64,000 nucleotides of DNA from Acinetobacter pittii (GCF_034064985.1 NZ_CP139249.1:310001-374000); one strand, 5' to 3'; shown: positions 8,382-18,147, counted from the stretch's first letter. Translations and numbers: made by a program. Notes: a model not told the origin generated them from the sequence alone.

Positions 8382-9074
8382 TTATTTATTAAAATCACCA
8401 TGCAAATCTGACCAGATTAATGATGGGGCTACTGTAATTACGTCAAAGGTCATTGCTAGAGGATACAAAGCCATGCGTGTTACACGTTTAAACGGATGTT
8501 TCTTGGTTATTTCATCTTTTTGTTGTAGAGCGACTGGGTAGGGAGTTGGGAGCTGCTGTTGAATCTTTTGATTATCTGCTTTTTGATAAATCTTTCCTTT
8601 AAAGCGGATTATGGTGAAAGGGTAGAAAACTTGTTTTTGATTTTCCATCACCATAAATTGATTTTTAAAACCTAATGTATTTAAAAGTTCTTTTTGTTTC
8701 TCATCTATTTGATAAGTTGGAATATTATAACGAATCGTTATTTCACCATGAAAATGAGTAGAATCATCCATCTCAAGTACAAGGGGTGATGGTGTCTTTA
8801 AGGTTCTCTGTTCTGCTGGAATACTTTTGATAATATTTAAAAGGTTTGAGCTACCGTCAGTCATTAAATAGTTATAGTCTTTCCCCACAAATACAAAACC
8901 TTGTTCTTGGTCATTTTTAACTGTTTGACCTAAGGCAATAATTTGATCATTTTTTAAAACAGTAGTTTTAATTTCAGTTGTTTCATTTGGTAAAGCGGTG
9001 GACAATAGATTCGTTGCGCAGCCTGTTAAGCTAAGGCAAATGGTTAATATCGACATAGAAAAAAGCTTGTACAT
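8382..9074 (-). CDS. Putative lipoprotein of unknown function
   Basis: 230 residues. The N-terminus is a lipoprotein signal with lipobox LTGC (Cys19), followed by Ala-Thr-Asn, so outer-membrane sorting is plausible. The body is polar with no motif I recognise. Near the C-terminus, RMALYPLAMTFDVITVAPSLIW is a conspicuous hydrophobic stretch (about 200-222) that could be membrane-associated and loosely recalls the end of YceK/YidQ lipoproteins, but I would not assign it to that family. It is monocistronic and divergent from the czc module; a shared function is not implied. Confidence 0.7.
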   Translation of the reverse strand: MYKLFSMSILTICLSLTGCATNLLSTALPNETTEIKTTVLKNDQIIALGQTVKNDQEQGFVFVGKDYNYLMTDGSSNLLNIIKSIPAEQRTLKTPSPLVLEMDDSTHFHGEITIRYNIPTYQIDEKQKELLNTLGFKNQFMVMENQKQVFYPFTIIRFKGKIYQKADNQKIQQQLPTPYPVALQQKDEITKKHPFKRVTRMALYPLAMTFDVITVAPSLIWSDLHGDFNK

Positions 9075-9226
9075 AATGATTACTCAAAAAGAAATTATTT
9101 TTGTCTCGTATAACGTGAGATAAGTTCTAAATTAAAAAACGGAGATTTATGAATCGAGGTTTTGTAATTTTATTACATGCCTAGAGCCTGTTATAGTGCC
9201 TTTGTTCAACTTTTTAGTTTAATGGT

Positions 9227-9631
9227 GTGCTTTTGCCACGTTCCGCAATTTTTATGCCCGTCTTGTTTAGTTTGCTCATATTCCAGAGTTTATGGAATGT
9301 AGCTGCTGCATTTTGCGCGCATGAAAATCAGGAAAAAGCATTGCATCATTTCGGGCATCACGCAGCTTTAGATGTGTATCAACCTTCACATCAAGCTCAT
9401 ACTGAACAGAAAGATGCCGGAAATACCTCTCATAAAGCACCTTTAAATTTGCAAGATCATCATGATCATTTGCCTTCATGTTTTCATGTGGTGATGACTG
9501 AAGTTGCAAAGCAAGCTGAAACACCTGTAGTGCATGTACATGAGCTTTCGCAAATTTATCACTGGTCTAATTCTTACCAGTCGCCCCATCTTACTGCTTT
9601 AAAACCTCCTCCTGTTTTAACCCCGCTATAG
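9227..9631 (+). CDS. czcI: CzcI-type metal-efflux accessory protein
   Basis: 134 residues with an N-terminal signal peptide (about 1-29, ending VAAAFCA) and a His-rich mature part (HHFGHHA, DHHDHLPSCFH). Length, His/Cys content and position directly before czcC fit CzcI, a small periplasmic protein linked to regulation of Czc efflux in Cupriavidus. The start is not certain: GTG at 9227 is in frame; the nearby ATG at 9222 is not. Gene order czcI-C-B-A-D supports the call more than sequence similarity does. Confidence 0.65.
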   Translation: MLLPRSAIFMPVLFSLLIFQSLWNVAAAFCAHENQEKALHHFGHHAALDVYQPSHQAHTEQKDAGNTSHKAPLNLQDHHDHLPSCFHVVMTEVAKQAETPVVHVHELSQIYHWSNSYQSPHLTALKPPPVLTPL

Positions 9632-9685
9632 GTGGGGTAGCCAAAACAAGCCCACCGCATCTCTTATTTATTGCGGGGCAAAAAC

Positions 9686-11101
9686 ATGTCTTCTATTTTT
9701 TCAACTCGAGTGGGTTCTACTTCTCACTTAGAGAGTAACGTTAAGATAACGTTAAAAAAGGTTTTAACAATCTCAAGCCTATCTGTTGCCATGCTATTGG
9801 CTGGACAAGTAACGATGGCTCAGTCTGAGACTCAACAAGAACGTTATATTCAAAAAGCAGCGTTTACTTTTGACCAAGCCTTAGAGCAGGTACAAAAATA
9901 TCAAAGTCAGCAAGGTGTTTGGCAAGCACAGCAGCAAATGGCTGAGGCCAATTTAAAACAAAGTCGTTTATGGACCAACCCAAGTCTTTCCATTGAACAA
10001 ACTGGCTTCCAAAGTGATCAAGAAAAAGAACTTGCGATTGGTATTTCTCAGCCTTTAGATATTTTTGGACAACGTAAGGCTGCGCAAAACTTAGCAAAAG
10101 TGGAAATATCAAAAATTGATTTGGCTGAGCAGCGTTATCAAGCTGAACTTGGATTAATCGTTAAATATTTCTGGTCACAAGTGGCTTTGCTTGAGCTTGA
10201 AAAATCTCTTATTGCAGAGCAGTTAGAAGTCAGCCAAGAAAATTTGTTGGCATCGGAAAAGCGTTATCAAGCAGGAAGTATTGCGCAAGTTGATGTAGAC
10301 CGAGTGCGGATGTCTCACTTGGAAAATCAGCGTTTATACCAACAAGTTGATTTAAAACTTCAAGTTGCGAAACAACAATTGGTGAACTTATGGGGAGGTG
10401 GTTCAAGTCAGTTTCAGCTATTCCAAAGTCCAAATCAGTTATGGGCATTGGCAGCGAATCTAGAACCAAGCCAAGATGCGCAAAATAATTTATTAGAGCG
10501 CTCGTTCCAGCTAGATGCTCTTGCGCAGCAAGCCAATATTCAACAGCTTAAAGCAAAAGCAAGACCGCAACCTACTGTAACTTTGGGTGTTAATAACACT
10601 CGTTCTCCGGAACAGAGTACAGATAACCAAATTCGTTTAGGTGTGGAAATTCCTTTAAATCTTTTTAATCGCCAGCAATACGGAATCAAGATTGCTCAGG
10701 CCAAACAAGAGCTATCTCAACGTCAGCAAACCTTTTATCGACAGCAAAATCAGGTTGATATTGAAACCCTAATGTCAGAGTTAAAAGGCTTACATATTCA
10801 GTTTAAACAACTGAATGATCAGCAAGTTCCTCTTGCCATTCAAGTTCAGCAAAAAACATTGCAAGGTTTCCGTTTGGGTAAGTTCGCCGTTACCGATGTT
10901 CAGCAAGCGACCATGCAATTGCAAGAGGTGCGCTTACGTAAAGTCGAGCTATTAAAACAAGCTTGGCAAAATTCAATTGAAATTCAAAGTTTGCGTTTTG
11001 GGTTAGAACCAGAAAAAATCATGGCGAAAGATGCCTTAATGCAACTCAATCAACGTGCTTGGCAACAAAGTCAAACATTCTCAACTCAGGCAGGAGAATA
11101 A
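9686..11101 (+). CDS. czcC: Outer-membrane efflux protein of the Czc system (TolC family)
   Basis: 471 residues from the ATG at 9686, which has GCGGGG seven bases upstream; a TTG at 9671 is a weaker alternative. There is an N-terminal signal peptide ending near VTMAQS, then two TolC/OEP repeats of long, Gln-rich amphipathic helices (about 55-230 and 265-450). It forms the outer-membrane channel for the CzcBA pump. The stop codon lies two bases before the czcB start, so the genes are translated as one unit. Confidence 0.88.
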   Translation: MSSIFSTRVGSTSHLESNVKITLKKVLTISSLSVAMLLAGQVTMAQSETQQERYIQKAAFTFDQALEQVQKYQSQQGVWQAQQQMAEANLKQSRLWTNPSLSIEQTGFQSDQEKELAIGISQPLDIFGQRKAAQNLAKVEISKIDLAEQRYQAELGLIVKYFWSQVALLELEKSLIAEQLEVSQENLLASEKRYQAGSIAQVDVDRVRMSHLENQRLYQQVDLKLQVAKQQLVNLWGGGSSQFQLFQSPNQLWALAANLEPSQDAQNNLLERSFQLDALAQQANIQQLKAKARPQPTVTLGVNNTRSPEQSTDNQIRLGVEIPLNLFNRQQYGIKIAQAKQELSQRQQTFYRQQNQVDIETLMSELKGLHIQFKQLNDQQVPLAIQVQQKTLQGFRLGKFAVTDVQQATMQLQEVRLRKVELLKQAWQNSIEIQSLRFGLEPEKIMAKDALMQLNQRAWQQSQTFSTQAGE

Positions 11102-11103
11102 TA

Positions 11104-12324
11104 ATGTCTACAAATTTAAAGAAAAATTCTCAATGGCTTTGGGTAGGGGTAATTGCTGCAATCACTGCAATATTAATTGGTTTACTGGTTTTAAATTCAA
11201 AAAATAAATCTAATTCTTCGGAAGCATCAGAAGGCCACGGACATGCTGAAGAAGAGGGTGAAGAACACCATGAAGAAGGTGAAAAACCACTGCTACTCAC
11301 TGCTCAGCAAATGCAGGAACAAAATTTAAAAATTGAACAAGCTGAACTAGGTGAAGTGCCCCAACTTCAAACTTATCCAGCAAAACTGGTGGTGAATACT
11401 GACCGACAAGCCCATGTCTCGCCAAGTTTTAGTGGTCGTGTCGAAGCGGTATATGTTGAATTGGGGCAACAGGTTAAGAAAGGTCAGGCACTTGCAAGCT
11501 TATTGGTTCCAGATTTGGTCGATCAACAAGCAAATTTGCAAATTGCACAGTCTAATCTTGATTTAGCGCGTCAGGACTATGAACGTGAACGTAGCTTATG
11601 GTCTCAAGGAATTTCTGCTAAACAAGATTATCAACGAGCTTATAACGCCTATAAACAAGCGCAAATTCAAGTGAAAGCAGCTCGTTCGCGCTTAAGTGCT
11701 TTCGGGGCGGGTCCAGGCTCAGGAGGACGCTACACCTTAACCGCACCAATTGCTGGTATGGTCAGTAATAAAGATATTGTGGTGGGTGAAAACGTACAGC
11801 TAGCAGACCAGCTTTTTATTATTAATCAGCTTGATCAGTTGTGGTTGGAGTTTATTTTACCAAGTACCGCAAATCTGAATTTACAGCCAAATCAGCAGAT
11901 TGAATTTAAATCTTTACAAACTGGAAATGTATTTAACGCTCAGGTTCAAAGTTTAATAACAGAGGCCGATGCTCAAACGGGACGTTTACAAGTGCGTGCC
12001 AAGGTCTTGGCAAATAGTAGTGAATTGCGTCCAAACTTGATGGTTAATGTTGAGCTGAATTCTTCAGGCACAACGCAAAAAGTGACCCGTGTAAAAGCTC
12101 AGGCGATTCAACAAGTCGAAGGTAAAGACGTTATCTTTACCCCAAAAATGGTGAAAACAGGCTTTGAATTTGAACCTGTCACTGTGCAGTTGGGGCAACG
12201 TTCTAAAGATGGTCAGTGGGTCGAAGTTGTAAAAGGTATTAATCCAAGCCAGCGCTATGTGGCAGAAGGCAGCTTCTTGCTGAAATCCGAACTGGAAAAG
12301 GGAGAGGCGGAGCATGGACATTAA
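11104..12324 (+). CDS. czcB: Periplasmic adaptor of the Czc efflux pump (membrane fusion protein)
   Basis: 406 residues from the ATG at 11104, with GGAG upstream overlapping the czcC end. There is one N-terminal membrane anchor (about 11-30), then a His/Glu-rich segment (EGHGHAEEEGEEHHEEGEK, about 43-61) likely to bind divalent metal, then the lipoyl/barrel-sandwich and beta-barrel domains of RND adaptors (QAHVSPSFSGRVEAVYVELG). The C-terminus ends in a second small His cluster, AEHGH. It links CzcA to CzcC. The last 11 bases overlap czcA. Confidence 0.9.
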   Translation: MSTNLKKNSQWLWVGVIAAITAILIGLLVLNSKNKSNSSEASEGHGHAEEEGEEHHEEGEKPLLLTAQQMQEQNLKIEQAELGEVPQLQTYPAKLVVNTDRQAHVSPSFSGRVEAVYVELGQQVKKGQALASLLVPDLVDQQANLQIAQSNLDLARQDYERERSLWSQGISAKQDYQRAYNAYKQAQIQVKAARSRLSAFGAGPGSGGRYTLTAPIAGMVSNKDIVVGENVQLADQLFIINQLDQLWLEFILPSTANLNLQPNQQIEFKSLQTGNVFNAQVQSLITEADAQTGRLQVRAKVLANSSELRPNLMVNVELNSSGTTQKVTRVKAQAIQQVEGKDVIFTPKMVKTGFEFEPVTVQLGQRSKDGQWVEVVKGINPSQRYVAEGSFLLKSELEKGEAEHGH

Positions 12325-15300
12325 TAAACCTGAGCTACCTAAACCAGAAGGGTTGTTTGATAGAGTTATTCAGTTTGCTATTCAAAATGCCATTTGGGTT
12401 ATGTTATTTGTACTGACTTGGATTGGAGTCGGGATCTGGAGTTATCAAAAGCTTCCTATTGATGCGGTTCCAGATATTACTAATACGCAAGTCCAGATTA
12501 ATACTCAAGCCAATGGATATACCGCTTTAGAGGTTGAACAGCGGATTACCTATCCTATTGAAAATGCGATGGCTGGAATTCCTAATCTGGAACAAACCCG
12601 CTCTATTTCACGTTATGGGCTTTCCCAAGTCACCATCATTTTTAAAGATGGAACCGATATTTATTGGGCAAGACAACTGATTAACCAACGTTTACAAGAG
12701 GCGGACGGGCAACTGCCTGAATCAGTCGATCCAGTCATGTCTCCTGTTTCTACAGGTTTAGGTGAAATTTACCAATGGGTGGTAAAAGCAAAATCAGGTG
12801 CTAAGAAAACAGATGGAACGGCCTATACAGCGATGGATTTGCGTGAAATTCAGGACTGGATTGTACGTCCTCAATTGCAACGTGTGAAAGGCGTTGCGGA
12901 AATCAACAGTATCGGTGGCTACAATAAAACCTATATTGTGTCACCTGATTTAAAACGTTTGCAGCAGCTTCAAATTTCAATCAATGAATTTCAAACTGCT
13001 CTGCAAGAAAATAATGAAAATCGCGGTGCAGGTTTTATCGAAGAAAACGGAGAGCAACTTACTGTTCGTGTACCAGGCATGTTAAGTAGTGTCGAAGATA
13101 TTCAAAACATTACTGTGAGCACCAAAAATGGGTTACCCATTCGCGTGGCAGATGTGGCGAATGTCTCTATTGGGCATGATTTAAGAACAGGGGCCGCAAC
13201 TTACAACGGTGAGGAAACGGTTCTTGGCATTGCCATGATGATGATGGGAGAAAATAGCCGTACCGTTGCTCAGGCGGTTGATACCAAAATTAAGGAAATT
13301 CAGCCTACATTACCTAAAGGTGTGGAAATCGAAACGGTTTATGACCGAACAAGTTTAGTAAACAAAGCAATTGCAACCGTACAGAAGAACCTTGTTGAAG
13401 GTGCAATTCTGGTTATTGTGATTTTGTTTATTTTTCTAGGAAATTTTCGAGCTGCTTTAATCACAGCCTGCGTTATTCCACTTTCGATGTTATTTACCCT
13501 GACAGGTATGGCTGAGCAAAACATTAGTGCCAATCTAATGAGCCTAGGCGCGCTCGATTTCGGGATTATTGTAGATGGTGCAGTCGTTATTGTAGAAAAC
13601 TGTATTCGACGTCTAGCAGAAGCACAGCATGCTTTACATCGCCCCCTTACACGAGCTGAGCGATTTAAAGAAGTATTCCTTGCAGCAAAACAGGCCCGTC
13701 GACCTCTTATTTTTGGGCAAATGATTATTTTGGTGGTCTATTTACCTATTTTTGCTTTATCTGGTGTTGAAGCCAAAATGTTCCATCCAATGGCAATGAC
13801 TGTGGTGATGGCATTATTGGGTGCCATGATTCTTTCTGTGACATTTGTACCTGCCGCAGTTGCTCTTTTTGTTACGGGTGAAGTGAAAGAAAAAGAAACA
13901 CGTTGGATGTTGCTTTTAAAGCAGAAATATCAAAATATTCTCGATCAGGCTTATCAGCTTAAGATAGTGGTTGTTAGTTTTGCATTAAGTATTTTAGTGC
14001 TCACAGGCGTGTTAGCTATCCAAATGGGTAGTGAATTTGCTCCACAACTCAGCGAAGGTGATTTTGCCTTACAGCAAATGCGTTCACCGAGTACTGGGCT
14101 CGAGCAATCACTGCGAATGCAGGAAAATACTGAAAAACTCATTTTGAAAAACTTTCCCGAGGTAAAAGCTGTTTTTGCTCGGACAGGAACGGCTGAGGTT
14201 GCAACTGATGTGATGCCGCCTAATATCTCTGATGCGGTCATTTTACTTAAACCGCATGATCAATGGCCAAACCCGAAAGAGACGCTAAGTGAGTTACGTT
14301 CACGTATGGAAGCTTTCTTGGCAACCTTACCGGGTAATAACAGTGAGTTCTCTCAACCGATTGAGCTACGCTTTAATGAGCTAATTTCAGGGATTCGGAG
14401 TGATATTGGCGTCAAGATTTTTGGTGATGATATGCAAGTACTTAATGAGCAGGCTCAAGCACTCGCTCAGAAAGTACAAAAAATTTCAGGCGCTACCGCG
14501 GTTAAGGTAGAACAAACGAGCGGTTTACCAGTGCTGAGTGTTGAAATTAACCGACCTCTGGCCGCACAGTACGGAATATCTGCAAAAGCTATTCAAGATA
14601 TTGTGGCGGCAAGTGTTGGTGGACAAAATGTTGGGCAGATTTTACAAGGCGATAGACGATTTGATTTTGAAATTCGTTTAGAAGATCAGCAGCGTACCAT
14701 CCAAAACTTAGCTCAACTTCCGATTCAATTGCCAAATGGTGGACTGATCCAGCTTCAAGATGTCGCTAAAGTTGAGCGTACCTCAGGCCTAAATCAGGTG
14801 GGACGTGAAAATGGTAAGCGCCGTGTCATTATTACTGCAAACGTAGAAGGCCGTGACTTAGGGTCATTTGTTCAAGAGTTAAGGACAACGCTCGCAAAAG
14901 AACAACTGCCAGCGGGCTATTGGTTGGAATATGGAGGTCAGTTTGAAAATCTCGCTTCAGCTGCTGCGCGAATGAAAATTGTTGTTCCATTGGCGCTTGC
15001 TATGATTTTTATTCTGCTCATGGCTGTATTCCATAATGTTAAAGAAAGTCTATTGGTCTTTAGCGGCGTGCCGTTTGCTTTGTCAGGTGGTCTGATTGCG
15101 CTTTGGCTAAGAGATATTCCGCTGTCCATGTCTGCTGGTGTTGGGTTTATTGCCTTATCAGGTGTTGCTGTTTTGAATGGTCTGGTGATGCTGAGCTTTA
15201 TTAAAGAGCTTAGAGAAAAATTTGATATCCAAACAGCCACGTGGAATGGGGCGATCTTACGTTTAAGACCTATACTCATGACGGCTTGCGTGGCTTCACT

Positions 15301-15472
15301 TGGTTTTATTCCAATGGCTTTGGCAACGGGAACTGGCGCAGAAGTTCAGCGGCCTTTGGCAACAGTTGTTATTGGTGGCATTATTTCATCTACGATATTA
15401 ACTTTGGTTTTATTACCGGTCATTTATCGATGGATGAATGAAGACAAGATGAAAAGTGTTGAGCATTCATAA
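12314..15472 (+). CDS. czcA: Heavy-metal RND efflux pump CzcA
   Basis: 1052 residues, the normal length for heavy-metal RND pumps. The family signature DFGIIVDGAVVIVEN at about 415-429 is the form seen in Zn/Co/Cd exporters (HME1) rather than Cu/Ag pumps. Twelve membrane spans in the usual 1+5 and 1+5 pattern are apparent, with two large periplasmic loops. It exports periplasmic or cytoplasmic divalent cations using proton import, through CzcB and CzcC. Metal specificity is inferred from the motif and gene order. Confidence 0.92.
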   Translation: MDINKPELPKPEGLFDRVIQFAIQNAIWVMLFVLTWIGVGIWSYQKLPIDAVPDITNTQVQINTQANGYTALEVEQRITYPIENAMAGIPNLEQTRSISRYGLSQVTIIFKDGTDIYWARQLINQRLQEADGQLPESVDPVMSPVSTGLGEIYQWVVKAKSGAKKTDGTAYTAMDLREIQDWIVRPQLQRVKGVAEINSIGGYNKTYIVSPDLKRLQQLQISINEFQTALQENNENRGAGFIEENGEQLTVRVPGMLSSVEDIQNITVSTKNGLPIRVADVANVSIGHDLRTGAATYNGEETVLGIAMMMMGENSRTVAQAVDTKIKEIQPTLPKGVEIETVYDRTSLVNKAIATVQKNLVEGAILVIVILFIFLGNFRAALITACVIPLSMLFTLTGMAEQNISANLMSLGALDFGIIVDGAVVIVENCIRRLAEAQHALHRPLTRAERFKEVFLAAKQARRPLIFGQMIILVVYLPIFALSGVEAKMFHPMAMTVVMALLGAMILSVTFVPAAVALFVTGEVKEKETRWMLLLKQKYQNILDQAYQLKIVVVSFALSILVLTGVLAIQMGSEFAPQLSEGDFALQQMRSPSTGLEQSLRMQENTEKLILKNFPEVKAVFARTGTAEVATDVMPPNISDAVILLKPHDQWPNPKETLSELRSRMEAFLATLPGNNSEFSQPIELRFNELISGIRSDIGVKIFGDDMQVLNEQAQALAQKVQKISGATAVKVEQTSGLPVLSVEINRPLAAQYGISAKAIQDIVAASVGGQNVGQILQGDRRFDFEIRLEDQQRTIQNLAQLPIQLPNGGLIQLQDVAKVERTSGLNQVGRENGKRRVIITANVEGRDLGSFVQELRTTLAKEQLPAGYWLEYGGQFENLASAAARMKIVVPLALAMIFILLMAVFHNVKESLLVFSGVPFALSGGLIALWLRDIPLSMSAGVGFIALSGVAVLNGLVMLSFIKELREKFDIQTATWNGAILRLRPILMTACVASLGFIPMALATGTGAEVQRPLATVVIGGIISSTILTLVLLPVIYRWMNEDKMKSVEHS

Positions 15473-15604
15473 TGTCATCGATTTGAGATATCTTTTTTGA
15501 TTACAAAATTTAAGTCGAAAAAGTGTTTGTAAGAGTTAAAGGTAAAGGTGTCTTCATCGTTACTTTTAACTCATCATAAAGATAAATAAAAAGGAGTCCG
15601 CAAA

Positions 15605-16555
15605 ATGGGTGGACATCATGGTCATGATCATAGTCATGCTGTAGTAACTGAAGGTAATGCTAAAAAATTAACGATTGCCTTAGCACTTACCACGACATTT
15701 TTAATTGTTGAGGTGATTGCTGGTTTAATCACACAAAGTCTGGCGTTGCTCTCTGACGCTGCGCATATGTTTACAGATGCAGCTGCTTTAGCCATTGCTT
15801 TGGTTGCCATACAAATTTCCAAACGTCCTGCTGATAATAAACGCACTTTCGGTTATCAGCGTTTTGAAATTCTGGCTGCTTTATTTAATGCACTCATGCT
15901 TTTTGTGGTGGCAATTTATATTTTATATGAAGCCTATATCCGCTTCTCTAAGCCACCTGAAATTCAAAGTATGGGAATGCTCATTGTGGCGACCATTGGT
16001 TTGGTGATTAATCTCATCTCAATGAAAATTCTCATGTCGAGTGCCAATAGCAGTCTAAATGTGAAAGGTGCTTATTTAGAAGTATTGAGTGATGCACTAG
16101 GCTCAGTAGGGGTAATTATTGGGGCACTCATCATTTACTTCACCAACTGGTACTGGGTCGATACGATTATTGCGGTATTGATTGGCTTTTGGGTATTACC
16201 AAGAACATGGGTTTTACTGAAGCAAAGTATTAATATTTTACTCGAAGGTGTGCCAGAAGAGGTCGATATTGAGAAGCTACGTGCAGATTTACTTTCTTTA
16301 AATGGTGTGGAAAGTATTCACCAACTTAAAGTCTGGGCGATTACTTCTAAAAATATCCATTTAACGGTGCACTTATTTGCGCCTGAAGCTGACCGTAACA
16401 AGCTCTATCAAGATGCGGTTGAAATGCTTTCTCATGAACATGGTATTGGTGAAGTGACATTACAAATTGAAGATGATGCCGAGATCAATTGCCAGCATAT
16501 TAATCAACATGCTTCACATGAACATGCTGACGAAAAACACTCACATCAGCATTAA
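15605..16555 (+). CDS. czcD: Cation diffusion facilitator (Zn/Co/Cd exporter) CzcD
   Basis: 316 residues with six predicted membrane spans, His-rich ends (GGHHGHDHSHA at the N-terminus; an HxxH-rich tail at about 292-316) and the transport-site residues D51/H54/D58 in span 2 (SDAAHMFTD), plus a second Asp-containing site in EVLSDALGS. It exports zinc and similar ions from the cytoplasm to the periplasm by proton antiport, feeding or backing up CzcCBA. A 132-base gap and its own AAGGAG site separate it from czcA. Its stop codon is inside a hairpin that also serves the opposite gene. Confidence 0.9.
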   Translation: MGGHHGHDHSHAVVTEGNAKKLTIALALTTTFLIVEVIAGLITQSLALLSDAAHMFTDAAALAIALVAIQISKRPADNKRTFGYQRFEILAALFNALMLFVVAIYILYEAYIRFSKPPEIQSMGMLIVATIGLVINLISMKILMSSANSSLNVKGAYLEVLSDALGSVGVIIGALIIYFTNWYWVDTIIAVLIGFWVLPRTWVLLKQSINILLEGVPEEVDIEKLRADLLSLNGVESIHQLKVWAITSKNIHLTVHLFAPEADRNKLYQDAVEMLSHEHGIGEVTLQIEDDAEINCQHINQHASHEHADEKHSHQH

Positions 16556-16567
16556 ACTGATGTGAGT
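16532..16567 (-). terminator. Terminator overlapping the 3' end of czcD
   Basis: A perfect 11-bp stem ACTCACATCAG (16539-16549) / CTGATGTGAGT (16557-16567) around a loop containing the czcD TAA. On the minus strand it is followed by GTTTTT, so it looks like the terminator of the gene ending at 16574. Confidence 0.75.
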
Positions 16568-16573
16568 AACCCG

Positions 16574-16912
16574 TTAGATTTCCCACTCATGATTGCAGTC
16601 ACGGCATTTCCAGTGCTTTTGTGACTGCATAAATGCTTGCATAGATAATTTGAAATCAGGCAAATCACGCCAGAACATAAAACCTGCCCCTACAGCTACA
16701 ACAAAAGCAACTACCGTTGCGATTTGAAGAGAACTACCTGCACCATTGCCAAAAATCCACATAAAAATGCTAATCACTACTAAGAGCAAAAGCACAAAAA
16801 TTGCAGGAATCAAGATAACCAGACTTTTAGGAACGACAGGTTTCGCGCTGTTAACGCCTTGGCTCACAGGCATAATTTTAACACTTTGACATTTAGGGCA
16901 ACGATATTGCAT
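16574..16912 (-). CDS. Small membrane protein with N- and C-terminal zinc-ribbon halves
   Basis: 112 residues. CPKC at residues 5-8 and CRDC at about 103-106 flank two hydrophobic segments (about 29-53 and 60-79). The paired CxxC motifs at opposite ends could fold together into one zinc ribbon on the cytoplasmic face. I do not recognise a named family. It is convergent with czcD and shares its terminator region, but a link with metal efflux is only suggested by position. Confidence 0.65.
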   Translation of the reverse strand: MQYRCPKCQSVKIMPVSQGVNSAKPVVPKSLVILIPAIFVLLLLVVISIFMWIFGNGAGSSLQIATVVAFVVAVGAGFMFWRDLPDFKLSMQAFMQSQKHWKCRDCNHEWEI

Positions 16913-17081
16913 GAGAACTCCACATTTAGTTTGAATCTATTCTAACGGAAATGTGCAGAAAGAAAAAAATTTGTAAGATATCGATGAGATGCTTTGAGTT
17001 AGCATAAAAATTACTTATGAATAAACAAAGAAATATAAAAAACTGACGATTTATCCGTACACATAAAAATTAAAATAATAT

Positions 17082-17124
17082 TGTAGAGCATGCTAATCTA
17101 CAGAAAAATGAAGTGTGATTAGCA
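17082..17124 (+). repeat. Two overlapping inverted repeats upstream of the 17188 gene
   Basis: TGTAGA (17082-17087) pairs with TCTACA (17097-17102), and TGCTAATC (17091-17098) pairs with GATTAGCA (17117-17124). The two pairings compete for the bases 17091-17102. This could be an operator or a switch-like leader. Confidence 0.4.
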
Positions 17125-17187
17125 CGATAAATGAGCTTAAATACTCGTAAATAGGATGTGGAATAAATATAAAAAGGAGAGAGGGAC

Positions 17188-18135
17188 TTGGGTCAACAAG
17201 ATGACAATAAGTCGCAGCCTACAACGACAGCATCGGTTTTAGCTACCCCAGATACCGCGAAACCGTCATTATCTCGTCGATTACTGCATAAGACATTGCA
17301 ACATGCCCAAGATGCAGTTGGGTTTGCGAGTGACACAACACGTAATATCGCCGGGGTTGCTGACGCGGCTTTGGATGCACTTGATCAAGTCACTACTCAG
17401 ACGAGACGTGGCGTTGTGGGCATGACAAATCTGGCAGCAGGTACTGTAAGAGACATGGTGTCTGAAACCAGTGAAACAGCACGCCAAGTCGCGTTGATTA
17501 TGGCGCGGACTTTTTTGGGGAAAAGTACCTTAACGTTGTACTTACCTGAAATGTTATTAAATAATCAAATCCGAAAGCGCATTGACCGCTCTGAAATTGA
17601 TGATATTAAAATCAAGTGTGGTAATGATAATTTCCAAGTCGAGATCGATGGGCATTACCATCGTTTCATGTATCGTTTGAGTTTAGATTTTAAAGTATTG
17701 GAATGTCGTATTGGGCAGGAAAAATTCTTGCGTCTACGTCAAATGGATGAGAGTCTCGATGTCCAGATTCGACATGGGGGAACCTTATCCAATTGGGCGG
17801 TACGCCGTATTGGTCGAGTGGGTTTTGAAGTCGTAAATATGTTGCCTATTCCATCACTTATTAATCACTTGATTGGCGATATTCCTGGAATCCAACGCGA
17901 TGGTCACCGGATGTGGTTTATTGACTTAGAGCAAGCGGGATTTATTGACTTTATTAATAACCGCTCATGGATGGTTGAAAAGCTTTTAAGTTTGACTGAT
18001 TTTAGTATTTTACCGGGCTTGAATATTTTAAGAGAAAGTCGGGAGCTTGTGCAGCAGCTGGTAGATCAGTTTGAAATTAGAGGACTTCGAGTACAGTCGG
18101 GTCGTCTTGAAGTACAAGTAGGAATTGCAGGCTAA
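17188..18135 (+). CDS. Conserved hypothetical protein
   Basis: 315 residues starting at TTG, chosen because AAGGAGAGAGGG lies directly upstream and no ATG nearby keeps the N-terminus. No signal peptide. Residues about 30-105 are Ala/Thr/Asp-rich helix with heptad character (FASDTTRNIAGVADAALDAL; TVRDMVSETSETARQ), resembling surface-coat or late-embryogenesis-type amphipathic repeats. The C-terminal two thirds are a compact mixed alpha/beta domain I cannot assign. A terminator follows. It is not in an operon. Confidence 0.65.
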   Translation: MGQQDDNKSQPTTTASVLATPDTAKPSLSRRLLHKTLQHAQDAVGFASDTTRNIAGVADAALDALDQVTTQTRRGVVGMTNLAAGTVRDMVSETSETARQVALIMARTFLGKSTLTLYLPEMLLNNQIRKRIDRSEIDDIKIKCGNDNFQVEIDGHYHRFMYRLSLDFKVLECRIGQEKFLRLRQMDESLDVQIRHGGTLSNWAVRRIGRVGFEVVNMLPIPSLINHLIGDIPGIQRDGHRMWFIDLEQAGFIDFINNRSWMVEKLLSLTDFSILPGLNILRESRELVQQLVDQFEIRGLRVQSGRLEVQVGIAG

Positions 18136-18147
18136 TAGAGCATATAA

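Noticed and set aside
9276..9524. Minus-strand frame within czcI
   Set aside because: It mirrors the His-rich coding strand; no ribosome site or family similarity.
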